This document shows positions 1 through 7,100 of a stretch of 7,744 bases of DNA, one piece after another. How positions within the stretch are numbered: position 1 is the stretch's first letter; each line of letters opens with the position of its first letter. Under the pieces are notes generated by a model, which did not search any database, was not told the origin of the DNA, and saw nothing but the letters and a program-made list of their open reading frames with translations. Both the position numbers and the translations under genes were made by a program. This DNA comes from Treponema sp. (lineage in GTDB: Bacteria; Spirochaetota; Spirochaetia; Treponematales; Breznakiellaceae): contig JAIRNB010000017.1 of NCBI GenBank assembly GCA_031258265.1, positions 1 to 7,744 on the forward strand, given 5' to 3'.

Positions 1-41
1 CCGAAAAGTACAAGCGCCATGCGGGATCGCGCCCATATTAG
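1..41 (+). CDS. possible 3' end of an unidentified upstream gene (partial)
   Basis: Reading from base 3, the frame gives EKYKRHAGSRPY and then a TAG stop at 39-41. The short basic tail would suit a ribosomal or nucleic-acid-binding protein, and in many bacteria rpsF (ribosomal protein S6) lies just upstream of ssb, but twelve residues are far too few to identify it. The other two plus-strand frames are also open across these bases, so the frame choice rests mainly on the stop falling just before the hairpin-rich leader. Treat this as a guess. Confidence 0.2.
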   Translation, partial: EKYKRHAGSRPY

Positions 42-54
42 GCATCACCCTGAG

Positions 55-70
55 GCCGCTTATAAGCGGC
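55..70. repeat. 16-bp perfect palindrome upstream of ssb
   Basis: GCCGCTTATAAGCGGC is a perfect palindrome that can fold as a 6-bp GC-rich stem with a TATA loop. It lies 14 bases after the putative upstream stop. No T-run follows, so it is not a convincing intrinsic terminator; it could protect an mRNA 3' end. The arm sequence AGCGGC/GCCGCT recurs in the hairpin at 105-123. Confidence 0.5.
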
Positions 71-104
71 GCTTCCAGCGCCGGCCGGCTGCCCGCCGGG
101 TGAG

Positions 105-123
105 CAGCGGCCCTGGGCCGCTG
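105..123. repeat. GC-rich hairpin in the ssb leader
   Basis: CAGCGGCC (105-112) and GGCCGCTG (116-123) form an 8-bp perfect stem with a 3-base loop CTG. Its arms repeat the AGCGGC/GCCGCT word of the palindrome at 55-70, so alternative pairing between the two hairpins is possible. Confidence 0.5.
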
Positions 124-130
124 AACCAAA

Positions 131-168
131 GGGGCAAAGCCCCGGACTTGGGTATAGGGCCAAAGTCC
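131..168 (+). promoter_or_regulatory. two adjacent stem-loops just upstream of the ssb ribosome binding site
   Basis: GGGGC AAA GCCCC (131-143) is a 5-bp GC stem. It is followed directly by GGACTTGG (144-151) pairing with CC-A-AAGTCC (160-168), an 8-bp stem with one bulged A and an 8-base loop. The second stem ends only six bases before the GGAGG ribosome binding site at 175-179. This placement suggests control of ssb translation or mRNA stability, but that is inference from position only. No clear promoter hexamers were found in this leader. Confidence 0.4.
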
Positions 169-184
169 AGTTTCGGAGGCATTT

Positions 185-658
185 ATGAACAATCTCAACA
201 GTATCCTTATCGAAGGAAACCTGGTAAGGGACCCGCTTCTGCGATCCACCCCCAAGGGAACTTCGATATGTACCTTTACCTTGGCCTCCAACCGTTTCTT
301 CAGGCAAGATACCGGTATGGAAAAGGAAGTAAACTTCTTTGACGTGGAGACCTGGGCAAAGCTGGCGGAGCATTGCTACAGCCAGGGCCATAAAGGCCGA
401 GGGGTACGGGTAGTAGGGCGGCTTAAACAGGACCGCTGGAACGGCACCGACGGCCGGGCCCATTCCAGGGTGGCCATCGTGGCGGAGCATGTGGAATTCC
501 GTCCCGATTTTAGGCGGGAATCCCCCCGGAACAGTGATCGCGAGGGCAGCACGGAGGGCATGGGGGAAAATTTCGCCGCAGCAGCCCTGACAGAGGAGGA
601 GGAATTCTCCCCCGCGGGGATGGTGGCGGCGGAAGCCCAGGAGGAGGTGAGCTTCTAG
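185..658 (+). CDS. ssb: single-stranded DNA-binding protein
   Basis: SSB coats single-stranded DNA during replication, recombination and repair, and recruits partner proteins through its C-terminal tip. The 157-residue product has the usual length. The N-terminal OB-fold covers about residues 1-112 and shows family landmarks: an EGNLVRDP first strand, FTLASNRFF, the NFFDVETWAKLAEHC segment, and GRGVRVVGRLKQDRW followed by VAIVAEHVEF. After residue 112 comes a low-complexity Glu-rich linker. The last residues are AQEEVSF, which keeps acidic residues and the terminal Phe but lacks the usual DDDIPF-like tip. The ATG start has GGAGG at 175-179 with a 5-base gap. In many bacteria ssb lies between rpsF and rpsR; here no rpsR follows, because the next gene is the convergent galK. 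It is therefore either a second SSB copy or a relocated gene. Sequence style recalls spirochaetes (inference). Confidence 0.95.
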   Translation: MNNLNSILIEGNLVRDPLLRSTPKGTSICTFTLASNRFFRQDTGMEKEVNFFDVETWAKLAEHCYSQGHKGRGVRVVGRLKQDRWNGTDGRAHSRVAIVAEHVEFRPDFRRESPRNSDREGSTEGMGENFAAAALTEEEEFSPAGMVAAEAQEEVSF

Positions 659-669
659 GAGTTTGTTGC

Positions 670-718
670 GCTTTGCCTCAAAACGGGAATAAATACAAAT
701 GCGGGTTTTGAGGAAAGC
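670..718. repeat. long-armed hairpin downstream of ssb
   Basis: CCTCAAAAC (676-684) pairs perfectly with GTTTTGAGG (705-713). The stem extends through GCTTT (670-674) and AAAGC (714-718), with one bulged G at 675. That gives a 14-bp stem with a 20-base loop at 685-704. It lies 11 bases after the ssb stop. The T-run GTTTTTT at 731-737 is a little too far away for a textbook terminator, but the structure could still help end or stabilise the ssb transcript. Confidence 0.5.
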
Positions 719-744
719 TCTAAAATCCGAGTTTTTTCGATAGT

Positions 745-776
745 GGCTCTTTCAAAACTGAAGTTTTGAAAGAGCC
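745..776. terminator. probable bidirectional terminator between convergent ssb and galK
   Basis: GGCTCTTTCAAAAC (745-758) and GTTTTGAAAGAGCC (763-776) form a perfect 14-bp stem around the loop TGAA. It lies between two genes that converge, 87 bases after the ssb stop and 30 bases after the galK stop. The following T-run is poor on both sides (TTATCTGTCT on the plus strand), so termination efficiency is uncertain. The stem shares the TCAAAAC/GTTTTGA core with the hairpin at 670-718. Confidence 0.6.
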
Positions 777-806
777 TTATCTGTCTATAGAACCGGCGCT
801 GTGTTT

Positions 807-2180
807 TTACGGGGCCGTTATTTCCACCAGCCCCCGGGGCCGGATGGACATGATAAATATGGGGCTGGGGCCCGAACCGGTGTAACCCAGTGCGCTGTGC
901 ATCCAGGCGGTATAGGCTTCCGCCTCCTCCTGGGGGAGAAAGACCTGGATAACCCCGGCAAAGCCGCCGCCGTGTACCCTGGCTGCCCCCCTCCTAATCG
1001 GAACATTCAGACGGCGCTCCCGAAAAAAGGCTTCCGTCAGGGCAAGGCAGACGGGGATGTTCTGTTCTTTAATGTTCCCCGGCAGGGCCACATTCTGCAG
1101 AAACCGGTAAGAGGAATCCCCGGACTCCTGTATCAGGCTTAAAAACCGGGGAAAGTCGTTTCCCTTGAGGGCCGCGATCTCCTCCTCCACCCTGGCATTT
1201 TCCTGGATAAAATGCAGGGCCCGCAGGACCGCGCGGTCGCCGCATTGTGCCCGCAGATCAGGAATCTTGGGAACAAGGTCTTTCAGGCTAAGACCCCGGA
1301 GGACATCTTTCCCGAAAAAGGCGGCGACGCTTTTCATTTCATTGGGGATGGCCGAGTATTCACCACTCAGGTTGGCGTGGCTGCCGCCGGTATTCACCAG
1401 GGCCAGGACGCTGTGCCGGGAGGCAAAGTCAAAGGGTATCCTTTCCAGCACCGGGGCCGAGGGCTTTTCAAAGTCAATGGCGGCCATTCCCCCGGCCCCG
1501 CAGACCATCTGATCCAGAAGGCCGGAACTCTTGCCCCAGTATTTGTTTTCCCCGTACTGGCCCATGGCCGCCAGTTTTTCCACCGGCAGTTTCCCCTCAT
1601 TGTACAAGACATTGAGGATACCGCCGATGAGCATTTCAAAGGCTGCCGATGAACTGACCCCGGAACCGGGAAGAACCCGGCTTTCCACGCAGGCGGAAAA
1701 CCCGCCCAACCGGAAAACGCCGCCGCCGGTAAGGGAGGGATTCTGAAAACCCGCGGCGATGCCCCGGACCAGGACGGCCGAACCCTGTTCCCCCGGCCGG
1801 GGGGAAAGATCCCCCCCTATATCAATGCTGTAATCCTCGCCGTATGCTTCGTCATGGATACTAATACGGTTATCGGCGGTTTTGGCGGCTACGGCGATGC
1901 AGTCCAACTGGATACTGGCGCCCAAAACCTTGCCGTGGTTGTGATCCGTGTGGTTTCCCCCAATCTCGCTCCGGCCGGGGGAGCTGAAAACCTTCAGGGG
2001 CCCATCGCCAAAGCGGCGGCGGAACTGTTCCGCCAGTTTTACATAGCGTGTTTTCTGGGCCGCCGCCTCTCCGGGGCTGTACAACCCGGAAAAGAGGGCG
2101 CGGAGGGCGGGACTCTCAAGAAAATCCGGCAGGGCGGCGGGGGAAATTCCATCCCGGGCCGCAAATTTTTCCTCTGTCAC
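807..2180 (-). CDS. galK: galactokinase, divergent-motif subgroup
   Basis: GHMP-family kinase that phosphorylates galactose with ATP to galactose 1-phosphate, in the cytoplasm. Visible motifs: a galactokinase signature region PGRSEIGGNHTDHN (residues about 68-81), the ATP-binding loop LPGSGVSSSAA (about 170-180), LLDQM with the catalytic-base Asp near 223, and the C-terminal VHGGGFAG motif (about 402-409). The signature differs from the classical GRxNLIGEHTDYN: Glu is replaced by Asn before His, and Tyr by His. From memory, this variant occurs in a recognised subgroup, notably in Firmicutes. At 457 residues it is longer than E. coli GalK (about 382), with an extra N-terminal stretch. I chose GTG at 2180: GGGAGG lies 7 bases upstream, and the start overlaps the galE stop as GTGA. 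An in-frame TTG at 2195 would add five residues but lies upstream of that ribosome binding site. Last gene of the operon. Confidence 0.94.
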   Translation of the reverse strand: MTEEKFAARDGISPAALPDFLESPALRALFSGLYSPGEAAAQKTRYVKLAEQFRRRFGDGPLKVFSSPGRSEIGGNHTDHNHGKVLGASIQLDCIAVAAKTADNRISIHDEAYGEDYSIDIGGDLSPRPGEQGSAVLVRGIAAGFQNPSLTGGGVFRLGGFSACVESRVLPGSGVSSSAAFEMLIGGILNVLYNEGKLPVEKLAAMGQYGENKYWGKSSGLLDQMVCGAGGMAAIDFEKPSAPVLERIPFDFASRHSVLALVNTGGSHANLSGEYSAIPNEMKSVAAFFGKDVLRGLSLKDLVPKIPDLRAQCGDRAVLRALHFIQENARVEEEIAALKGNDFPRFLSLIQESGDSSYRFLQNVALPGNIKEQNIPVCLALTEAFFRERRLNVPIRRGAARVHGGGFAGVIQVFLPQEEAEAYTAWMHSALGYTGSGPSPIFIMSIRPRGLVEITAP

Positions 2181-3139
2181 TGGTATACCTCCCAACTGGT
2201 ACGGACAATCGTATCAATACCGGAATGTAACGCCTTAAAGCCCATAAGGGCGGCGGCAAGTTCGGACGAGGCGGTAAGCCTGGCGGGATCTCCCGGCCGC
2301 CGCTCAACGATCCGTGCCGGAATCTCCTTCCCCGTAATCCGGCGGGCCGCCTCCAGCAGCTCCAGCACCGATACCCCCCTTCCGGTCCCCAGGTTGACGG
2401 TAAGACTCCCGTGATTCCCGGAAAGATAATCCAGGGCCAGGGCGTGGGCCCTGGCAAGATCGCTGACATGGATATAATCGCGGATACAGGTGCCGTCGGG
2501 GGTTTCGTAATCGCCGCCGAAGATCTGCACTTCCTTCCGGATTCCCGCCGCCGCCTCCATGACGATGGGGATAAGGTTTGCGGGGTTCAATTCCCTACCC
2601 CTGATCCGGCCTTTTAAATCGTAACCGGCGGCATTGAAGTAACGCAGGCTGACAAAGCGGATGCCCCGCAGCTTATCGTACCAGGCCAGGAAACGTTCTA
2701 TTTCCAGCTTGGTAAAGCCGTAATAATTCGCGGGCCTGGCGGGGTGTTTTTCGTCAACCGGAACATATTCCGGTTCCCCGTAAACCGCGGCGCTGGAAGA
2801 AAAAACAATGTTTTTAATTCCCCCCTCCGACGCGGCGTTGAGGACATTAACGGCCCCGCTTATGTTGTTAAGGGAATATTTCTCCGGCGCGATCATTGAT
2901 TCCCCGGCGGCCTTGAGGGCGGCAAGATAGATAACGGCGTCAAAATTTCCCGCCGCGGCCCGGCGGAGGGCCTGGTAATCCATGATGTCCCCATGGATAA
3001 ACGCCGCTTCCGGGAACAGATTCTCCCGGAGCCCGGAAGAAAGGTTGTCAAAGACCACGGCCCCGTGGCCCTTGTCAAGCAGCTCCCTGGTCACATGGCT
3101 CCCGATATAACCGGCGCCGCCGATAACCAATACTTTCAT
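2177..3139 (-). CDS. galE: UDP-glucose 4-epimerase
   Basis: Interconverts UDP-galactose and UDP-glucose using tightly bound NAD+. It is an extended short-chain dehydrogenase with the N-terminal Rossmann motif GGAGYIG (residues 7-13), SSSAAVYG with the probable catalytic Ser at 116, and the YxxxK pair Tyr140/Lys144. RYFNAAG and GTCIRDYIHVSDLA, both typical of GalE, follow. The 320-residue length is close to the family norm (338 in E. coli). Two adjacent ATGs lie at 3142 and 3139. I chose the second because GGAG at 3147-3150 is then 7 bases away instead of 4; the choice changes the protein by one Met. The gene starts 12 bases after the nucleotidyltransferase stop, and its own stop overlaps the galK start by 4 bp, so the two are probably translationally coupled. 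It is needed to feed galactose carbon into UDP-glucose in this operon. Confidence 0.97.
   Translation of the reverse strand: MKVLVIGGAGYIGSHVTRELLDKGHGAVVFDNLSSGLRENLFPEAAFIHGDIMDYQALRRAAAGNFDAVIYLAALKAAGESMIAPEKYSLNNISGAVNVLNAASEGGIKNIVFSSSAAVYGEPEYVPVDEKHPARPANYYGFTKLEIERFLAWYDKLRGIRFVSLRYFNAAGYDLKGRIRGRELNPANLIPIVMEAAAGIRKEVQIFGGDYETPDGTCIRDYIHVSDLARAHALALDYLSGNHGSLTVNLGTGRGVSVLELLEAARRITGKEIPARIVERRPGDPARLTASSELAAALMGFKALHSGIDTIVRTSWEVYQ
2188..2193 (-). promoter_or_regulatory. ribosome binding site that fixes the galK GTG start
   Basis: On the minus strand GGGAGG lies 7 bases before the GTG at 2180, inside the last codons of galE. It also lies within what would be the first codons of galK if translation began at the TTG at 2195. 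This favours the GTG start. Confidence 0.65.
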
Positions 3140-3146
3140 CATTACA

Positions 3147-3150
3147 CTCC
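3147..3150 (-). promoter_or_regulatory. ribosome binding site for galE
   Basis: GGAG on the minus strand lies 4 bases before the first ATG (3142) and 7 bases before the second (3139). The spacing favours the second Met, which also begins the typical MKVLVIGGAGYIG N-terminus. Confidence 0.5.
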
Positions 3151-3151
3151 A

Positions 3152-4063
3152 TCAAGCCCACAGGGGCGAGGGATAAAACCCCTCCCCGGTCAATTCGGCC
3201 ATCCGCCTTTGGGCCGCCTCCTTATCCTCCTTGTAGGTAACTCCGAACCATTCGGAATTGGCATCAAGGGAACGGATCTTCAGGAGGCCGTTCTTTATGA
3301 ACCAGTCGGCGGCCAGGGGGATATAGCACTCGCTTTTTGGTTCCTTCCCGGAACTTTTAAGAAAATCATCAAAATAACGGCGCAGATCGTTGAGAATCCC
3401 CGGGGGAAAGCCCCAAAAGTTCATCGAAACCGGCGTATCGGGGGCCAGTTCCCGCTTTTCCCCGTTGTCTTCGGTATTAAAGACAAGACCCCCCCGCTTT
3501 TCAATGGCCTTAAGCTCATCCACCGTCCGAAGCAGGCCGCCTTCAATAACGCAGACCCCCCGGGCAACGGTTCCCCTGGGACTCAGGGTCTTTTCCAGGG
3601 CGTAGGGGACAATGGCCCCCTCGTCAAGATTCTCCCGGGCCAGGTACTTCCCCATCACCTGAAAAGCTTCCCTGCCGTAAAAATCATCGGCGTTGATCAC
3701 CGCGAAGGGGGCGTCGATAAACGGGGCCGCGCAGAGCAGGGCATGGGCCGTACCCCAGGGCTTAGTCCTGCCCGCCCTGCGGGAGTTTTCCAGGATTTCC
3801 GGGGGTATCAGGGTATCGCCTTCCTGAAAGGCCAGGCTGTAGTTAAACCCGGCCCCCATCCGGCCAAGGACAAGGCGCTTAAAATCATCCTCAAAATCCC
3901 GGCGGATGATAAACACGATCTTCTTGAAGCCTGAACGGAGGGCGTCATAAACAGAATAATCCAGCAAAACCTCGCCGGCGGCCCCTATGGGGTCCATCTG
4001 TTTAAGGCCGCCGTAACGGCTCCCCATACCCGCCGCGAGAATTACTAAAACCGGTTCAGCCAT
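3152..4063 (-). CDS. sugar-phosphate nucleotidyltransferase, candidate UTP-dependent galactose-1-phosphate uridylyltransferase
   Basis: Member of the NTP-transferase fold that joins a sugar phosphate to a nucleoside triphosphate, releasing pyrophosphate. In the 303-residue product the nucleotide-binding loop is LAAGMGSRYGGLKQ (residues 9-22; Gly12, Gly14, Arg16 and Lys21 stand out). KPWGTAHA follows at about 101-108, and NADDFYG at 124-130 supplies the metal-binding Asp pair (126/127). I chose ATG 4063 because AAGGAGG at 4072-4078 is 8 bases away; the ATG at 4069 is only 2 bases from it. It lies between lacZ and galE, and no classical galT is in the window. The inferred role is galactose 1-phosphate + UTP to UDP-galactose, or alternatively glucose 1-phosphate uridylylation. 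The specificity cannot be read from sequence alone. It is not GalT: the HPH histidine motif is absent. Confidence 0.88.
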   Translation of the reverse strand: MAEPVLVILAAGMGSRYGGLKQMDPIGAAGEVLLDYSVYDALRSGFKKIVFIIRRDFEDDFKRLVLGRMGAGFNYSLAFQEGDTLIPPEILENSRRAGRTKPWGTAHALLCAAPFIDAPFAVINADDFYGREAFQVMGKYLARENLDEGAIVPYALEKTLSPRGTVARGVCVIEGGLLRTVDELKAIEKRGGLVFNTEDNGEKRELAPDTPVSMNFWGFPPGILNDLRRYFDDFLKSSGKEPKSECYIPLAADWFIKNGLLKIRSLDANSEWFGVTYKEDKEAAQRRMAELTGEGFYPSPLWA

Positions 4064-4071
4064 AATCATCT

Positions 4072-4078
4072 CCTCCTT
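4072..4078 (-). promoter_or_regulatory. strong ribosome binding site that decides the nucleotidyltransferase start
   Basis: AAGGAGG on the minus strand is a full anti-16S match. It lies 8 bases before ATG 4063 but only 2 bases before ATG 4069, so the inner ATG is the likely start. Confidence 0.7.
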
Positions 4079-4091
4079 AAATTTTTGCTAT

Positions 4092-4121
4092 TTGAGTCAG
4101 ACAAGTTGAGTCAGACAAGTT
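4092..4121. repeat. 14-bp tandem duplication at the 3' end of lacZ
   Basis: TTGAGTCAGACAAG occurs twice in direct tandem (4092-4105 and 4106-4119), and the period continues for two more bases. The unit length is not a multiple of three, so the second copy shifts the reading frame and creates the present lacZ stop at 4097-4099. Confidence 0.9.
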
Positions 4122-7100
4122 TCAAAGCACAGCCGGAAAATTCCGGGGCGAATCCGGTATTCCTCCAGGGTATCAGGCCCGCAGGTGGCGGTCCCGACGC
4201 CCCGCTGGGCGGCATCAATATTAAGATAATAACAGCCCTCCGGTCCCCGGGAACGATCCACAAGTTCCGGGGTATGCAGGGCCTTGAGGACATTCTCCTG
4301 ATCATAACGGCTTACGCTGATATTGCAGGGGACGGCGGGAACAAAGCGGAGGCAATGGGCGTTTGTTTCCCCCGGCACAGCGTCAAAGCGCAGATCAAGA
4401 CTGCGGACCCCGCTGCGGTTCCCGCTTTCCTGGGGCACAATGTAGGGGGTTTCCATTCCCCCCGGACTATGGGACCATGCCCCCAGGTACACCCCGTCCC
4501 GGCGATCGGGGTAGGATTCGCCGGGTCCCAGGCCGAACCATGACACCCTTGAAAGGGTTCCGGGGATCTTCGCGGAAAGCCCCACCCTGGGCAGTTCAGG
4601 GAGTTCCGGGGCCAAATCAAAGACCACTTCCACGGCAATGGAAGACCGGCCTGTTTCCTGGGCCCTTACGCTGTAGGTCCCCAAAAGGCGGTCTTTCAAG
4701 GCGGGAACCGCGTCTTCCCCCGCGTAGAGTTTTTCCAGGCTTACCAAAGAAACAAGGCCCCGTTGATCCTCCTCCCGGCGGGAATATTCACCGGAACGGC
4801 GCAGGTGCAAAAGATCAAGATCGAGCCAGGGGAAAAGGGGCTTGTCCTGCCAGTAGAAGGCCGCCGCCTTGTCCCCCCGCAGGGGAAGGTACACCTTAAG
4901 GCCGTCGTTCTCCGTGGGGGGGCGGAAAAGGGAAGGGGCAAGGGCGGAAATATATTCCCAGAGCAGGGCCGGGGCCTTAACCGAACCGACGGAACCGGCG
5001 GCATCCGCGCCGCCCTTTTGCGAAGCCGGATCGCCCCTGAACAGGGGCTGGGGCTGATCCCTAAGAACGATAGAATCGCTAACCACCGCAAAACCCGCAT
5101 CCGCCCAGGGGGTCTTCTCTTTCAGAGTAAAATCCACACGCAAGAAAACCGTTCCCCCAAAGGAAGCCAGATCCAGGGTTTTAATATTTTCCAGTTTAAT
5201 TTCCCTGGAAGCGCCGGGGGCAATGCCCGCCAGGGCCACAGTCCCCTGGAGCAGCATGGCATCTTCGGTACAGAGCTTCCAGTTAAGTTCCATGTCATCC
5301 AGGGGAAGAAAATCCCGGCGGTTTTCCACAAGGAAGTTGTACGGTTTCCCGGCAACCGGCTTAACGCGGACGGGGGACTGAACTTTCTTACATTCCGCCA
5401 TGGCGGGCTTGGGACTCTGATCGGGAAAGAGGAGGCCGTTCAGACAGAAATCGTAATCCGAAGGCTGGTCCCCAAAATCCCCGCCGTACTTCCAGTATTT
5501 TTCCCCCGCGGGGCTGCGGGCGGCGATTCCCTGGTCAATCCAGTCCCAGATAAAACCGCCCTGGAGGCCGTGGTAATTCTCTATCGCCCGCCAGTAATCC
5601 GCCAGACTCCCGTTGGAATTCCCCATGGCGTGGGAATACTCGATCATGATAAGGGGACGATCATCCTCCCGGTATTTGACAAAATCCGTAATAAGGCTAA
5701 TGGGGGGATACATGGGGCTGATAATATCGGTAAGCCCCTTCCCCCTGGAAAGGGAATCCAGCGTAAAGGGACCCTGCCCCTTCCGGGGCCTGACAAAACC
5801 CTCGTAGTTGACAGGACGGCTGGGGTCCCGGTGACGAATCCAGGCGGCGTTCATCGCGTGGAGGGGGCCATCGCCGCTTTCATTACCCAGGGACCAGATG
5901 ATAACCGAAGGGTGGTTCTTGTCCCGTTCCACCATACGTTGAACCCGGGAAGCATAGGCAAAGGCGTAACGCTCCTCATTACAAAGCTGATTATAAAAAC
6001 AGTGGTTTTCGATATTCGCCTCATCCACCAGGTAGATCCCATAACGGTCACAGAGTTCATACCACCGCTCGTCATTGGGATAGTGGCAGGTCCGCACCGC
6101 GTTAAAGTTGTGCCGCTTAAGCAGTCCTATGTCGGTAAGCATGGATTGGGTAGACAGGGTTTTCCCGGTAAACTCATTGTGTTCATGGCGGTTCACCCCT
6201 TTTATGTAAACCGCCCTGCCGTTGATCAAAAGCTCCCGCTTCCGGACAGCAACGGTCCTAAAACCGGAGGCAAAGGCCGTGCTTTCGATATGGCGGCCCC
6301 CCTGGTAAAGACTCAGCGTCAGGACATACAAATTGGGAAGCTCCGACGACCATGGTTTAGCGCCGGGGACGGAAATATCAAATTCCACCCGGTTGGAATT
6401 AAGACGGTAATTACAGAGAAGTTCCGCCTCCGCCCCGGCAACAGCCCTGAGCTTTTCCGTGATAGGGCGGACATCTTCGGCCTTCTCCGGCAGGACAAAG
6501 GGGTAAAGGGCCCAGCGGATAGTGTGGGCCAGGGCACCGGCCTCAGTCAGAACCGGCTGGTTCCCCGTGCTTGCCCCCTCCGGCAGGGCGCCCCCCAGGG
6601 TAACAGAAAGACTAAGACTGCCGGTCCCCTCTTCATCGATCCCCCCCGGCAGGGCCTCCGCATCCTTAATAAAAACCGCTTCCGTACTGTAAAGGTAGAC
6701 GCTCCGGTGAAGCCCCCCATACCACCACTGGTCCTGGTCCTCCACATAACTGGCGTCGCTGTAGCGGACCACCTTCAGCAAAAGTTCATTATCCCCCCCG
6801 TCTTTCAGAAGGGGACCTATCTCATATTCCGAAGGAAGCCGGGTATCCTTTCCCGCCCCCGCAAAAATCCCGTTCACATAAACCAGACAGAGACTCTCCG
6901 CGGAACCCACATGGAGAACCACCCGCCGGCCCTTCCAGGCGGAGGGCAGTTGAAAATACCGCCGGTGGTATCCGGTAGGATTACGGACAGGAGACCGGGG
7001 CGGCACAGCCTGGAAAGGCATCTGCACATTGGTATAGTGGGGATAGTCGGCAAAAGACGAAGAAGCCATAGCCCCTTCCTGCAAAGTCCAGGTACCAGGC

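Noticed and set aside
153..158. TATAGG as a -10 box for ssb
   Set aside because: No -35-like hexamer lies at suitable spacing, and the bases fall in the loop of the hairpin at 144-168.
38..490. A 150-codon minus-strand open frame over the ssb leader and ssb
   Set aside because: It is antisense to a clear SSB domain, and its translation shows no known pattern.
2181..2195. TTG at 2195 as the galK start
   Set aside because: The ribosome binding site GGGAGG lies inside these codons and is correctly spaced for the GTG at 2180, which also overlaps the galE stop.
1854..2414. A 186-codon plus-strand open frame opposite galK and galE
   Set aside because: It covers conserved galK and galE coding sequence in the opposite sense and has no recognisable motif.
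2993..3934. A 313-codon plus-strand open frame across galE and the nucleotidyltransferase
   Set aside because: It spans the junction of two well-supported minus-strand genes and has no family motifs.
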